From positions 806,001-870,000 of the forward strand of contig NZ_QBDX01000004.1 of NCBI RefSeq assembly GCF_003129605.1: a stretch of 64,000 nucleotides of DNA, written 5' to 3'. The DNA is from Hyphobacterium indicum. Its GTDB lineage: Bacteria; Pseudomonadota; Alphaproteobacteria; Caulobacterales; Maricaulaceae. Under the pieces are notes generated by a model. It was not told where the DNA came from, ran no database searches, and was given only the letters and a program-made list of their open reading frames with translations. This document shows, in pieces, positions 9,335 to 17,779 of this stretch. Position 1 is the first letter of the stretch. Every line of letters starts with the position of its first letter. Position numbers and translations under genes: made by a program.

Positions 9335-10204
9335 ATGCTGAATATCAATGAGGGAATCGTACGCGCTGATCGGCCACGCGCGCGGCATCCAATCGGGCTG
9401 ACCGGCTTTTTTGTCCTGGCATTCGGCCTGTCCTGGACGGGCGCCGCCGCCGTGGCGCTCTCGGCCCATGCCGAAACCGGCGCCGGCTGGGCACAGGCCG
9501 GCTGGATCGCCGCCCTCGCCCCCCTGGAACTGTTGATGCTGTTCGGACCGCTGATCGCCGCTGCCATTACGCTGGCCTGGAATGACCGGCCCGCCGGCAT
9601 CTGGACCTTCCTCAAGCGCGCTTTCCGCCTGAGTGTTGGCCTGCGCTGGTGGGCGCTGGTGTTGATCCTTCCGGCCGCGGTCATGGCGCTCGTCTGGCCG
9701 GTCAGCGGCTTCGCAGGCGGTTCGGCTCCCCCGCCCGACATCCTCTCGGTGGTACTGCCCGCAGCGGGCCAGTTGCTGGTTTTTTATCTCCTGTTCAACA
9801 CCGAGGAGATCGCCTGGCGCGGCTACGCCCTGCCGCAATTGCAGTCCCGGCTGGCGCCCCTGCCGGCGAACGCGCTGCTGACGGGGATCTGGCTGGTCTT
9901 TCACCTGCCCCTGTTCGCCATGCCGGGCGGTCATCCGGCTGGATACGGCGTCGGCGTCTTCATCGCCATGGTGATCCCGATCGGATTCATCATGGGCGCC
10001 GTCTTCAATCGCACGGCGGGCAGCGTCTTGCTGGTTCACCTGCTGCATCAGGGGTTCAACGCCTGGGGCGAGGCCTGGCGGATCTTCCCGGTATTCTCCG
10101 GCGAGACAACGCAGATGTGGTCGATGGTGGCCCTGCTGTGGGTGCCGGGCGTGGTCGCGATGATCTGGCTAGGCCTGAAGGGAAAAGCGCCGGAATCCGG
10201 CTGA
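9335..10204 (+). CDS. CPBP family intramembrane metalloprotease
   Basis: A 289-residue polytopic membrane protein. Motif 1 of the CPBP/Abi family, EEIAWRG (EExxxR), is near residue 157; motif 2 appears as the histidine in LVFHLPLF and motif 3 in LLHQGFNAW. These residues form the metal site in the Rce1-related glutamic/metallo proteases. Two ATGs compete: 9329 lies one base from GGAGGA, whereas 9335 has ideal 7-nt spacing, so 9335 is chosen. Substrate unknown. Confidence 0.82.
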   Translation: MLNINEGIVRADRPRARHPIGLTGFFVLAFGLSWTGAAAVALSAHAETGAGWAQAGWIAALAPLELLMLFGPLIAAAITLAWNDRPAGIWTFLKRAFRLSVGLRWWALVLILPAAVMALVWPVSGFAGGSAPPPDILSVVLPAAGQLLVFYLLFNTEEIAWRGYALPQLQSRLAPLPANALLTGIWLVFHLPLFAMPGGHPAGYGVGVFIAMVIPIGFIMGAVFNRTAGSVLLVHLLHQGFNAWGEAWRIFPVFSGETTQMWSMVALLWVPGVVAMIWLGLKGKAPESG

Positions 10205-10286
10205 TCCGTGCCGATTCCACCCGATCGGGTGATGTCCTGCGCGCGTTTTGCGCTAGCGTATCTCCACAAACGCGAAAGGACACATC

Positions 10287-10667
10287 ATGACACAAAGCTC
10301 TCTGGGCGCATTTTCCATCAGCCTCACCGTCAAGGATATCGAGGCGTCGAAAACTTTCTATGAAACCCTCGGCTTCACCAAAATGGGCGGCGATCAGTCA
10401 CAAGGCTGGCTGATCCTGAAGAACGGCCCGACGATTATCGGCCTGTTCCAGGGCATGTTTGAAAAGAACATGCTGACCTTCAATCCGGGCTGGAACCAGG
10501 ATGCGCAGAATCTCGAGGACTTCGAGGATGTGCGCAGCCTGCAGAAACGGTTTGCCGCAGCGGGGCTGGACACCGGAGAGCCCATCGATCCCGAAAGCTC
10601 AGGCCCGGCGCATTTCACCCTGACGGATCCGGACGGCAACCCGATCCTGATCGACCAGCATCGCTGA
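10287..10667 (+). CDS. VOC (glyoxalase/bleomycin resistance) family protein
   Basis: A 126-residue protein with the paired beta-alpha-beta-beta-beta layout of the vicinal oxygen chelate fold. The start SISLTVKDIEASKTFYETLGF and the end FTLTDPDGNPILIDQH are highly characteristic. VOC proteins range from lyases to dioxygenases and binding proteins; the substrate is not evident. AAAGGA lies 6 nt before the ATG. It appears monocistronic, in a single-gene setting between the CPBP gene and a palindrome. Confidence 0.85.
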   Translation: MTQSSLGAFSISLTVKDIEASKTFYETLGFTKMGGDQSQGWLILKNGPTIIGLFQGMFEKNMLTFNPGWNQDAQNLEDFEDVRSLQKRFAAAGLDTGEPIDPESSGPAHFTLTDPDGNPILIDQHR

Positions 10668-10705
10668 CCACGGTCACGACGTCCCGGGCACGATTTTACA
10701 AGACC

Positions 10706-10727
10706 GGCTAGACACCGGTGTCTAGCC
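10706..10727. promoter_or_regulatory. perfect 22-bp palindrome, candidate repressor operator
   Basis: GGCTAGACACC followed at once by its exact reverse complement makes a perfect inverted repeat with no spacer, 28 nt before the start of the beta-propeller gene. No T-run follows on either strand, so an operator for a dimeric regulator (TetR-like sites have such shape) is more likely than a terminator. Function is inferred. Confidence 0.5.
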
Positions 10728-10754
10728 TGAGCCGGTTCTCAAAGGAGCTGCCTC

Positions 10755-11777
10755 ATGCTTTCGCTACTTCTTGGCCTTGTCCTTCAATCCAGTGCTGTGC
10801 CGGATAGCGGCGGCGTACTGGTCGCCGCCTCACGCTATGGCGGCGAGATTGTCGTCATGGATGCCGCAACACTGGAAGTCCGGTCCCGGCACGATGCCGC
10901 ACAAGGCGTCAATGATGTCGAGATCATACCCGGTTCTCAAACCGTGATCAGTCCGCATTTCGGCCGTTTCCGCGATCGCGACCCGGAAACCGGCGCAGGG
11001 GCCGGCTGGGGGGCAGTCGACAGTCTTGGCTATTTCACCATCGATCTGGCAACCGGTGAGTCGATTTTGCGGCCGCTGGAGAACTGCGCCAGACCGCACG
11101 GGGCGGATATTGATCCGGCAGGACAGCGGCTGTGGGTGACGTGTGAAGTGGACGGCAGCATCATCGAGATCGCATTGGACACCGGCAGCGTCATTGCGCG
11201 TCACCGGCTCGGGGAAGGGGTTCACAAGGTCATGCTGATGCCGGATGGCGAAACACTGGCCGCATCGAATCCCGGCACGGGCGAAGCCTATTTCATTGAT
11301 CCCGATGGTACGGTGACGACGATCCATGTCGGCAATGGCGCGGAGGCTCTGGCCGCCTCGTCCGATGCCGGCCGGCTGTGGGTCGCCGCGGGCGGCGAGG
11401 CGCGGTTTTGCGCCATTAACCAGCCGGAGCGGGCCATCGCGTTTTGTCACGAAACGCAGGGGCGCTTTCCCATCGCCCTCGCCGAGGACCCTGTGCGCAA
11501 TGTGGTCTGGGTGGCGCGCCTCATGGAACATGATCTGGCGGCGATCAGCATCGAAACCGGCGAGGTCGAGCAGGTGATCGCACTCGGCGGTTTTGTGCTC
11601 GGTATGGCGCTGGACGCTGAGAACCGCCGTCTCTACGCGACCCTGCCCGGCCTGGATGCCATTGTCATGCACGATGCAGACACAGGCGAGCGGCTGGCGA
11701 TTACCAGAGGAATCCCGGACGGCGACGACATCGACCTGTCGCCCCGCACCCCAGCGACCGGGCCGGACGATACCTGA
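10755..11777 (+). CDS. YncE-like beta-propeller (YVTN/NHL-type) protein
   Basis: A 340-residue protein made of repeating blades such as GEIVVMDAATLEVRSRH, GADIDPAGQRLWVTCEVDG, HKVMLMPDGETLAASNPGT and MALDAENRRLYATLPGLD, the pattern of YncE/surface-antigen seven-bladed propellers. The N-terminal MLSLLLGLVLQSSAVP may be a short signal peptide, so a periplasmic location is likely. AAAGGAG precedes the ATG. Such proteins bind partners or ligands and usually have no enzymatic motif; none is visible here. A perfect palindrome upstream suggests specific control. Confidence 0.75.
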   Translation: MLSLLLGLVLQSSAVPDSGGVLVAASRYGGEIVVMDAATLEVRSRHDAAQGVNDVEIIPGSQTVISPHFGRFRDRDPETGAGAGWGAVDSLGYFTIDLATGESILRPLENCARPHGADIDPAGQRLWVTCEVDGSIIEIALDTGSVIARHRLGEGVHKVMLMPDGETLAASNPGTGEAYFIDPDGTVTTIHVGNGAEALAASSDAGRLWVAAGGEARFCAINQPERAIAFCHETQGRFPIALAEDPVRNVVWVARLMEHDLAAISIETGEVEQVIALGGFVLGMALDAENRRLYATLPGLDAIVMHDADTGERLAITRGIPDGDDIDLSPRTPATGPDDT

Positions 11778-11789
11778 CGGACACCGGGC

Positions 11790-12641
11790 CTAGCGCTGCC
11801 ACGCCAGCTGTTCGCATGCTGCCCGGACCAGCGCCGTCGCCTCCGCCTCGCTTTCCGGCAGGGTGGCGGGATCAATCGGGTCGCCGAATCGTAAGGGATA
11901 ATGCGCGCCCTTCTTGCCCATGAAGCCGTGAAACACGGTCATGTCCTTCAGCTCGGTATGCACCTGGGCCAGCGCGTAATAGAGGATCGGCATACGCTGG
12001 GCGACGCCGAGCGGAATGATGGGCTGTTTGAAGCGGCGCGCAAAACTGACGGCTGTCGGGGCCCAGGGTTTTTCATCCAGCGTGAAGCGCTTCCAGTTCC
12101 ATTCCGCCATCCGGCCGGCCGGGAAAATCACCACGCAGCGGTCCGACTTGAACGCATCCAGCGCTGAACGCAGCGTCTCGCGCGCATTCTCCCGGCTGCG
12201 GAAATTCTGCCGCCATTCCACCGGAATGATCAGGTCGGACAGGCCCGGGCTGACCCGCAAGGCATCCCGGTTGGCAAAGAAGCAGACATCCGGGCGTTTT
12301 TCCCGCAGCGTGTCCCAGACCGCCACACCATCGGCAATCCCGCCGGGATGGTTGGCAATCACCACACACCCGCCCTTGTCCGGCACCACATCCAGATTCA
12401 CCGGCTGCGGCCGCAATTGCAGATACTCGCTGACCCAGCGCAGCGTCTCGTCGCCGGATCTTTCGGCAATGGCATCGGCAATGGCCACGGCTTTTTTATA
12501 GCCCAGCATCGGAAAACCGAACTGGCGGATGGCCGCCCACAGGCGCGGACGCGTGATCAGGCGCGGCGCGCGCTCCTCGATCAGGCGGTCCACGATATGA
12601 CGGCTCATATCGTCACTGGGCGGGGCATAGGCATATTCCAT
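11790..12641 (-). CDS. lysophospholipid acyltransferase (LPLAT/PlsC-like) family protein
   Basis: A 283-residue predicted glycerolipid acyltransferase. The catalytic block reads VIANHPGGIADG; five residues separate His and Asp, one more than in classical PlsC NHx4D, as in a divergent LPLAT branch. FFANRDALRVSP, then VVIFPAGRMAEW (the FPEGxR-like block) and IIPLGVAQR (block IV) follow in the correct order. It probably acylates lysophospholipids or a related lipid at the inner membrane. The start at 12641 has no clear ribosome site; a second ATG lies at 12608. It is convergent with the propeller gene. Confidence 0.78.
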   Translation of the reverse strand: MEYAYAPPSDDMSRHIVDRLIEERAPRLITRPRLWAAIRQFGFPMLGYKKAVAIADAIAERSGDETLRWVSEYLQLRPQPVNLDVVPDKGGCVVIANHPGGIADGVAVWDTLREKRPDVCFFANRDALRVSPGLSDLIIPVEWRQNFRSRENARETLRSALDAFKSDRCVVIFPAGRMAEWNWKRFTLDEKPWAPTAVSFARRFKQPIIPLGVAQRMPILYYALAQVHTELKDMTVFHGFMGKKGAHYPLRFGDPIDPATLPESEAEATALVRAACEQLAWQR

Positions 12642-12717
12642 CCCGTATTCATCGCACGACCGGACGGACGTGCAAGCCGGATCGGCATTAACCTCTTGGC
12701 AAGACTTGGCCTTCGCC

Positions 12718-12745
12718 TTGCGAGGGAATGTTCCAACGTTAATAC
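12718..12745 (+). promoter_or_regulatory. candidate promoter for the gene at 12768
   Basis: TTGCGA at 12718-12723, 16 nt spacer, TAATAC at 12740-12745, then 22 nt to the ATG. The local sequence is AT-richer than the flanking genes. Pattern match only. Confidence 0.4.
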
Positions 12746-12767
12746 ACTGTACACGATTGGGACGATC

Positions 12768-13322
12768 ATGGCCGCTGTCGACACCGCTTTTGCCCCGTCA
12801 TTCCTGACCCGCCTCGCTTCACCCTTGCGCCGGATGCAGCGCTCTGCCCTGCGCCGCCGGGGTCCGCTGGATGCCGCACTCGAGGATTATCTGGGCGAAA
12901 CCGCACACGCAGGAGACAAGGTCTTGCAGCTGGGCGTGTCCGACGGCGTCGCGGCGGCCTTTCTCGACCGCGGCGTCTTTCACCATCTGGTCGCCCCGGC
13001 CGCGTCGGCTGAAACCGTGGAAGCCATCTGCCAGCTGCGCGGCTGCAGCGCCTCGCGTCTAAGGGTCTTTTCCAGCATTGGTCATTCCGGTTCCGCCGGC
13101 GAAGTCGACACCGTCTGGCTGTCGAAAACCGCATCGCTGGCCGTGCTCGCCGCCCATTTCCGCCATGCGCTCAGCCGTCTGAAAACCGGTGGCCGGCTTT
13201 TTGTCGAGGGCATTGATGACGAGGTCGGAAAAACCCTGTTCAGACAGCTCAGCCACGACATGGCCTGGCGTCTGGACGAAACCATTGCCGGCGAGGTCGC
13301 CGTCTTCCGCCGCAGGGCCTGA
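12768..13322 (+). CDS. hypothetical protein, degenerate class I methyltransferase-like
   Basis: A 184-residue protein. KVLQLGVSDGVAAAFLDRG resembles motif I of class I SAM-dependent methyltransferases (usual form vLDlGcGtG), and ALSRLKTGGRLFVEGI resembles the late strand with its glycine turn. The glycine-rich loop is poor, so SAM binding is uncertain and the protein may be a non-enzymatic relative. The first ATG after a candidate promoter is used as start; the frame is open far upstream but overlaps the acyltransferase gene on the other strand. Confidence 0.6.
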   Translation: MAAVDTAFAPSFLTRLASPLRRMQRSALRRRGPLDAALEDYLGETAHAGDKVLQLGVSDGVAAAFLDRGVFHHLVAPAASAETVEAICQLRGCSASRLRVFSSIGHSGSAGEVDTVWLSKTASLAVLAAHFRHALSRLKTGGRLFVEGIDDEVGKTLFRQLSHDMAWRLDETIAGEVAVFRRRA

Positions 13323-13372
13323 CCGGACCCGGACGCTGACCGAGGGACACCGGAAAATCCGCTTTTCCCTTT

Positions 13373-13394
13373 CCATATTTCGAATATACTCGAA
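13373..13394. promoter_or_regulatory. candidate ArsR operator
   Basis: Just before the arsR start lies the inverted repeat TTCGA-N6-TCGAA (13379-13394), nested with the near-palindrome ATATTTCGAATAT (13375-13387). ArsR-family repressors bind short AT-rich inverted repeats overlapping their own promoter. Position and symmetry support autoregulation of the ars operon; not proven. Confidence 0.5.
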
Positions 13395-13396
13395 AC

Positions 13397-13732
13397 ATGG
13401 AATTGACAGACGCCACCGGAATTTTCTCTGCCCTCGGGCATGAAACCCGCCTTGCTCTCTTCCGCCGCCTGTTGCGGTCCGCGCCGGAGGCCATCAGCGC
13501 CGGCGTGCTGGCGCTCGAACTGGACATCCCGCCCTCGACGCTGACATCGCATCTGCAGACATTGCAGCGCAGCGGTCTCATCCGGTCGCGCCGCGAATCG
13601 CGCTCCATTCTCTATTCCGTCCGGGCCGAAACCGTGCAGTCCATTGTCGGTTTTCTGGTCCGCGATTGTTGCCGCGGCCGCCCGGAATTGTGCGGCACAC
13701 CGCTCCCCGTCGCGCAAACGGACAAGGTCTGA
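13397..13732 (+). CDS. arsR: ArsR family metalloregulatory repressor
   Basis: A 111-residue winged-helix repressor. ALGHETRLALFRRLL, then the recognition helix region IPPSTLTSHLQTLQRSGLIRSRRESRSILY, are standard ArsR features. A C-terminal cysteine cluster, DCCRGRPELC, resembles the C-terminal arsenite-binding cysteines of ArsR from Acidithiobacillus-type proteins and differs from the ELCVCDL site of enterobacterial ArsR. As(III) binding would release the operator just upstream. The stop overlaps the arsC ATG by one base. Confidence 0.9.
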   Translation: MELTDATGIFSALGHETRLALFRRLLRSAPEAISAGVLALELDIPPSTLTSHLQTLQRSGLIRSRRESRSILYSVRAETVQSIVGFLVRDCCRGRPELCGTPLPVAQTDKV

Positions 13733-14217
13733 TGAAATCCATTCTGTTTCTCTGCACCGGCAATTCGGCGCGCTCCATCCTTGCCGAATGCCTGATGAAC
13801 CGGCTCGGCCAGGGCCGCTTCCATGCGATGTCCGCCGGCTCCCTGCCGGCCGGACAGGTCAACCCCTTCGCCCGCGAATTGCTGGACTCGCTGGAGTATG
13901 ACACGTCCGGCCTGCGGTCGAAAAACTGGAATGAATTCGCAGCCGGCGCGGATGCCGCAAATATCGACTTTGTCTTCACCGTCTGTGATTCCGCTGCGGC
14001 GGAATCCTGCCCGGTCTGGCCGGGTGAGCCTGTGACCGCCCATTGGGGCCTGCCCGATCCCGCCGCCGTGACCGGCAGCGATGCCGAAAAGCGCGTCGCT
14101 TTCCTCAATACCTACAAGGCTCTGGCCCGCCGCATCGAAGCTTTCGTCAACCTGCCCATGGACTCGCTCGACCGGCTCGCCCTGCGCCGCGCCACAGCCC
14201 GGATCGGAAAATCATGA
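13732..14217 (+). CDS. arsC: arsenate reductase, low-molecular-weight phosphatase type
   Basis: A 161-residue LMW protein-tyrosine-phosphatase-fold arsenate reductase. The catalytic P-loop CTGNSARS (Cx5R) is at residues 9-16, and the general-acid region is WGLPDPA. It reduces arsenate to arsenite in the cytosol for export by ACR3. The start at 13732 overlaps the arsR stop, and the stop overlaps the acr3 start by 4 nt, so the three genes are one coupled operon. A distinct glutaredoxin-type ArsC is encoded at 45729-46076. Confidence 0.9.
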   Translation: MKSILFLCTGNSARSILAECLMNRLGQGRFHAMSAGSLPAGQVNPFARELLDSLEYDTSGLRSKNWNEFAAGADAANIDFVFTVCDSAAAESCPVWPGEPVTAHWGLPDPAAVTGSDAEKRVAFLNTYKALARRIEAFVNLPMDSLDRLALRRATARIGKS

Positions 14218-15296
14218 CGCCCGGTCCCGAACCCGTCGCCGCACCTGCCGCGCCGGATACGCGCATGGGTCTGTTCGAGGGCTGGCTCTCGGTCTGGGTG
14301 GCCGGCGCCATCGGCCTCGGCCTGCTGCTCGGCAATCTGGTCCCCGGCGCTTTCGCTTTCCTCAGCACGCTGGAAATCGCCTCGGTCAATCTCGCCGTCG
14401 GCGTGCTGATCTGGGTGATGATCTATCCGATGATGGTCAATATCGATCCGGCCAGCCTCGCCCGCATCGGCGACCGGCCCAAAGGCCTGCTGATCACCAT
14501 CATCGTCAACTGGGCCATCAAGCCGTTCACCATGGCTGCGCTGGGAATTGTGTTTTTCCGCTATGTCTTCGCCCCCTTCATGGAGAGCGCCGATGCCGAG
14601 CAATATATCGCCGGGCTGATCATTCTGGGCGCCGCCCCCTGCACCGCCATGGTCTTTGTCTGGTCCCGGCTGACCGGGGGCGATGCCGAATACACCCTGC
14701 TGCAGGTCACGGTGAATGACCTCATCATGATCATCGCCTTTGCCCCGATTGTCGGCTTCCTGCTCGGCGTGACCGGGCTGACCGTGCCATGGGAAACCCT
14801 GCTTCTCTCGGCCGGGCTTTTCGTCGCCGCGCCGCTCGCTGCGGGGATTGCCACCCGTTCCCTGCTGTTGCGCGGAGGCAAGACGCAGGGCGAACAGCGC
14901 CTGGAACGCTTCTCGGACCGGATCAAACCCCTGTCGGCCGCCGGCCTGCTCCTGACTGTGGTCCTGCTTTTCGGTTTCCAGGGCGATGTCATTCTGGAAC
15001 AGCCCCTGCTGATCGCCATGATCGCCGTGCCGCTGCTGATCCAGACCTATGGCATATTCTTCCTCGCCTATGGCGCAGCCTGGGCGCTGAAATCACCGCA
15101 TGCCATCGCCGCGCCGTGTGCGCTGATCGGCACATCGAATTTCTTTGAGCTGGCCGTGGCCGTCGCCATCGGTCTCTATGGCCTGAATTCCGGCGCCGCG
15201 CTGGCCACCGTGGTCGGCGTGCTGGTGGAAGTGCCGGTCATGCTGTCACTGGTCGCCATCGCCAACCGCACGAAAGCCGGATTTGCCCGGGGCTGA
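14214..15296 (+). CDS. arsB: ACR3 family arsenite efflux transporter
   Basis: A 360-residue transporter with about ten transmembrane helices. [19 protein letters not shown] contains the conserved cysteine of helix 4, and [17 protein letters not shown] the conserved glutamate region near the C-terminus, both hallmarks of the ACR3 branch of arsenite permeases. It exports As(III) across the inner membrane using the proton gradient. The ATG overlaps the arsC stop by 4 nt. In this family the gene is named acr3 or arsB. Confidence 0.92.
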   Translation: MTPGPEPVAAPAAPDTRMGLFEGWLSVWVAGAIGLGLLLGNLVPGAFAFLSTLEIASVNLAVGVLIWVMIYPMMVNIDPASLARIGDRPKGLLITIIVNWAIKPFTMAALGIVFFRYVFAPFMESADAEQYIAGLIILGAAPCTAMVFVWSRLTGGDAEYTLLQVTVNDLIMIIAFAPIVGFLLGVTGLTVPWETLLLSAGLFVAAPLAAGIATRSLLLRGGKTQGEQRLERFSDRIKPLSAAGLLLTVVLLFGFQGDVILEQPLLIAMIAVPLLIQTYGIFFLAYGAAWALKSPHAIAAPCALIGTSNFFELAVAVAIGLYGLNSGAALATVVGVLVEVPVMLSLVAIANRTKAGFARG

Positions 15297-15299
15297 GCC

Positions 15300-15986
15300 C
15301 TAGTAAGGCGATCCCGGCTGACGGCGCGGCGAGCCCGGCGGAGAGGTGCGCTGCGGACGGATCGGGCGTTGCGGCCGGTCGCTCGACTCGCGCTCGCGAT
15401 CCCCCTGGATAGCGGCATTGCATTCCTCACCCGGACGCCCCGCCGGAATCGGTTCCGGAACAAACCGCACGGCGCGGCCCTGGATTTCGGCAAATGTTTG
15501 TGCGGACACGCTGTCCCGGATCTCGGTGATCAGATCGGTCTCCATCCGCGTCAGGCCCAGCGACATCTCCCGCACATTATTGGTGTAGAGCATGGTCCAG
15601 TAGACCGCCTCCTCGGCATTGCCGAGATCATGATAATAGCGGGCCAGCGCCGCCTGTGAGGCGCCCCAGCCGGCATTGCCCGATGTCGTCAGATAGAACT
15701 CGCCATCCTCGCGATAATCCCCGGCGTCCGGTCCTCCAGCCTCGGCCAGGTCCAGCGCCGTCGTGCCGGCATAATACCAGGCCACTTCATAACCGCCGCC
15801 AAACTGCGCCGCGCAGGCAAAATATTCATTCGCCTGTTCGATATTGCCACCGTCCAGCGCGCGCAATCCGCGTCCATAGGCAGCATCGCCGCCAGCCCCG
15901 CCGCGAAAAGCCGGAGCCTGGTCATTGGTGGAGCCGCAGGCCGCGAGGCCCAGGGCGAGAGCGAGGACAGGTAGGGAATATCTCAT
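15300..15986 (-). CDS. hypothetical lipoprotein with Sel1/TPR-like helices
   Basis: A 228-residue protein beginning MRYSLPVLALALGLAAC, a lipoprotein signal peptide with lipobox LAAC at residues 14-17. The mature part has helical repeats (YGRGLRALDGGNIEQANEYFACA, AALARYYHDLGNAEEAVYWTML) like a Sel1 or TPR helix set, and ends in a proline-, arginine- and serine-rich low-complexity tail. Translation is set at 15986 because the lipobox needs that start; the frame is open 35 codons further upstream. It converges with the ACR3 gene, three bases apart. Confidence 0.72.
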   Translation of the reverse strand: MRYSLPVLALALGLAACGSTNDQAPAFRGGAGGDAAYGRGLRALDGGNIEQANEYFACAAQFGGGYEVAWYYAGTTALDLAEAGGPDAGDYREDGEFYLTTSGNAGWGASQAALARYYHDLGNAEEAVYWTMLYTNNVREMSLGLTRMETDLITEIRDSVSAQTFAEIQGRAVRFVPEPIPAGRPGEECNAAIQGDRERESSDRPQRPIRPQRTSPPGSPRRQPGSPY

Positions 15987-16101
15987 ACCGGCATCTTCGC
16001 GCAGCAAGCCGGGTCGGCGCAAGAAAAACGTGCTGTAAATCAGTATCCGTCGCAAACATGCCGTTTGACGCTGTAATCCACATCGCGTCATAACAGGTGC
16101 G

Positions 16102-17082
16102 ATGCCACACGATCATTCCCATCTCGACGCCGGTCCGGGGCGCATGGAGCCCGGCGAGGCCCGCAAGATCACCAGCCGCGCGACCACCTTGTCCGTGCTC
16201 GTCGCAACCACGCTCGTCATCACCAAGCTCGCCGCCTGGATCGCCTCTGGCTCGGTCGCCCTTCTGGCCTCCCTCGCGGATTCCGCGCTGGATCTGGCGG
16301 CGTCGATCACCACCTTCCTGGCCGTCCGCTATGCCGCGGCACCGGCAGACCTCGAACACCGTTACGGCCATGGCAAGGCGGAGGCTTTTGCCAGCTTCCT
16401 GCAGGCCCTGTTCATTGCCATCTCGGCTGTATTGCTCCTGCACGAAGCCTGGCGGCACTTTGTCGACCCGCGCCCGGTGCTGAATGGCGGATGGGCGATC
16501 GCCGTCATGGTGCTTTCCATCGTGCTCACCGTCGGCCTTGTCTGGGCCCAGACCCAGGCCGTGAAACAGACCGGCTCGGTCGCGGTGAAAGGCGACCGCG
16601 CCCACTACGCCGCCGATCTGGCCTCCAATTTTGCCGTCATTGCCGGGATCGGCGCAGCCGCCTTCCTGTCCATACCTGTGGCTGACCCGATCATCGGCGC
16701 CGGTGTCGCCCTCTGGCTGTTCTGGTCCGCTATCCAGGTGGGGCGCGGTGCGCTCACTCATCTTCTGGACCAGGAATTGCCGGACCGGGAACGCCGCCGC
16801 ATCATCGAGATTGCGGAGGACGATCCGCGTGTCATCGACGTGCACCAGGTCCGCACCCGAGCCGCAGGCCCGCTCATCCACATCCAGATGCATATGGATC
16901 TCGACGCCAGGCTGACGCTGGAAGCGGCCCATGAAATCGTCGTCGCGGCGGAAAAACGCCTGCTGGAACGCTATCCGGCGGCGGATATCCTCATCCATGC
17001 CGACCCGCACGGGAGAGCCGAACCGCACGGTCTGGATTTCTTCCGCTCGGAAAATGAACCGGATACAGCCAAAGACACTTAA
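16102..17082 (+). CDS. cation diffusion facilitator (FieF-type) divalent metal exporter
   Basis: A 326-residue CDF transporter. Metal-site residues are readable: SLADSALDLAAS (DxxxD, helix 2) and HYAADLASN (HxxxD, helix 5), with the interhelix HRYGHGKAE. Six membrane segments are followed by a cytoplasmic domain with VHQVRTRAAGPLIHIQMHMDLD. The DDHD site is that of Zn2+/Fe2+/Cd2+ exporters such as FieF. The N-terminal MPHDHSHLD is His-rich. It exports metal ions by proton antiport at the inner membrane. Confidence 0.9.
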   Translation: MPHDHSHLDAGPGRMEPGEARKITSRATTLSVLVATTLVITKLAAWIASGSVALLASLADSALDLAASITTFLAVRYAAAPADLEHRYGHGKAEAFASFLQALFIAISAVLLLHEAWRHFVDPRPVLNGGWAIAVMVLSIVLTVGLVWAQTQAVKQTGSVAVKGDRAHYAADLASNFAVIAGIGAAAFLSIPVADPIIGAGVALWLFWSAIQVGRGALTHLLDQELPDRERRRIIEIAEDDPRVIDVHQVRTRAAGPLIHIQMHMDLDARLTLEAAHEIVVAAEKRLLERYPAADILIHADPHGRAEPHGLDFFRSENEPDTAKDT

Positions 17083-17113
17083 TCGCGGCGTAAAATCACC
17101 CTAGCCTGACGTC

Positions 17114-17779
17114 ATGCGACGGCTTCACCACTGGCCCCTTGATCCCGGATCCCGCGCGGCGCGATTTGCGCTCGCGGAAAAGGGGCTGGATTTCGATCTC
17201 GAGGAAGAACGCCCCTGGCTCAGGCCGGAACCGCTCTTCCGCCTCAATCCGGCCGGTGGCCTGCCGGTCCTGCAGGACAATGGCGCCGCCATCGCCGAAA
17301 TGCGCCCGGTGCTGGAATATCTGGAAGACGCCTATCCCGGACAGCCGCTGATGCCGCGCGGTGCGGTGGAGCGCGCCGAAGTGCGCCGCCTGATGGGCTG
17401 GTTCGAGCTGAAATATGATGGCGAGGTCAATGCCTATCTGCTCCATGAAAAGCTGGAAAAGCGGGCGCAGTCGCTCGGCGCCCCCGACCCGCAGGCGATC
17501 CGCGATGGCCGCGATCATCTGCGCTGGCACATGGATTATCTGACCGGCCTTCTGGACGAGCGCGACGGGCTGGCCGGCCCCCGCTTCACCTTTGCCGATA
17601 TTGTCGGCGCGGCGCATCTCTCCTGCGCGGATTATCTCGGCGATGCGCCCTTCGAGGAATTTCCGGCGGTGAAGGCCTGGTATACCCGCATCAAATGCCG
17701 CCCCGCCTTCCGTGGCCTGCTCAATGACCGCTTGCCCGGCGTCCCCCCGGCAAAGCATTATGATGATCTCGACTTCTAG
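17114..17779 (+). CDS. glutathione S-transferase family protein
   Basis: A 221-residue GST. The N-terminal thioredoxin-like domain shows [20 protein letters not shown] and [11 protein letters not shown] with the cis-proline, then [12 protein letters not shown]; the C-terminal helical domain contains [22 protein letters not shown]. It likely conjugates or reduces with glutathione in the cytosol; the class is uncertain. Its end overlaps the queG start by 17 nt. Confidence 0.88.
   Translation: MRRLHHWPLDPGSRAARFALAEKGLDFDLEEERPWLRPEPLFRLNPAGGLPVLQDNGAAIAEMRPVLEYLEDAYPGQPLMPRGAVERAEVRRLMGWFELKYDGEVNAYLLHEKLEKRAQSLGAPDPQAIRDGRDHLRWHMDYLTGLLDERDGLAGPRFTFADIVGAAHLSCADYLGDAPFEEFPAVKAWYTRIKCRPAFRGLLNDRLPGVPPAKHYDDLDF

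Noticed and set aside
10681-10755. -35/-10 pair overlapping the 22-bp palindrome
   Set aside because: TTTACA and TAGCCT-like boxes exist but spacing to each other is not acceptable; not listed as a promoter.
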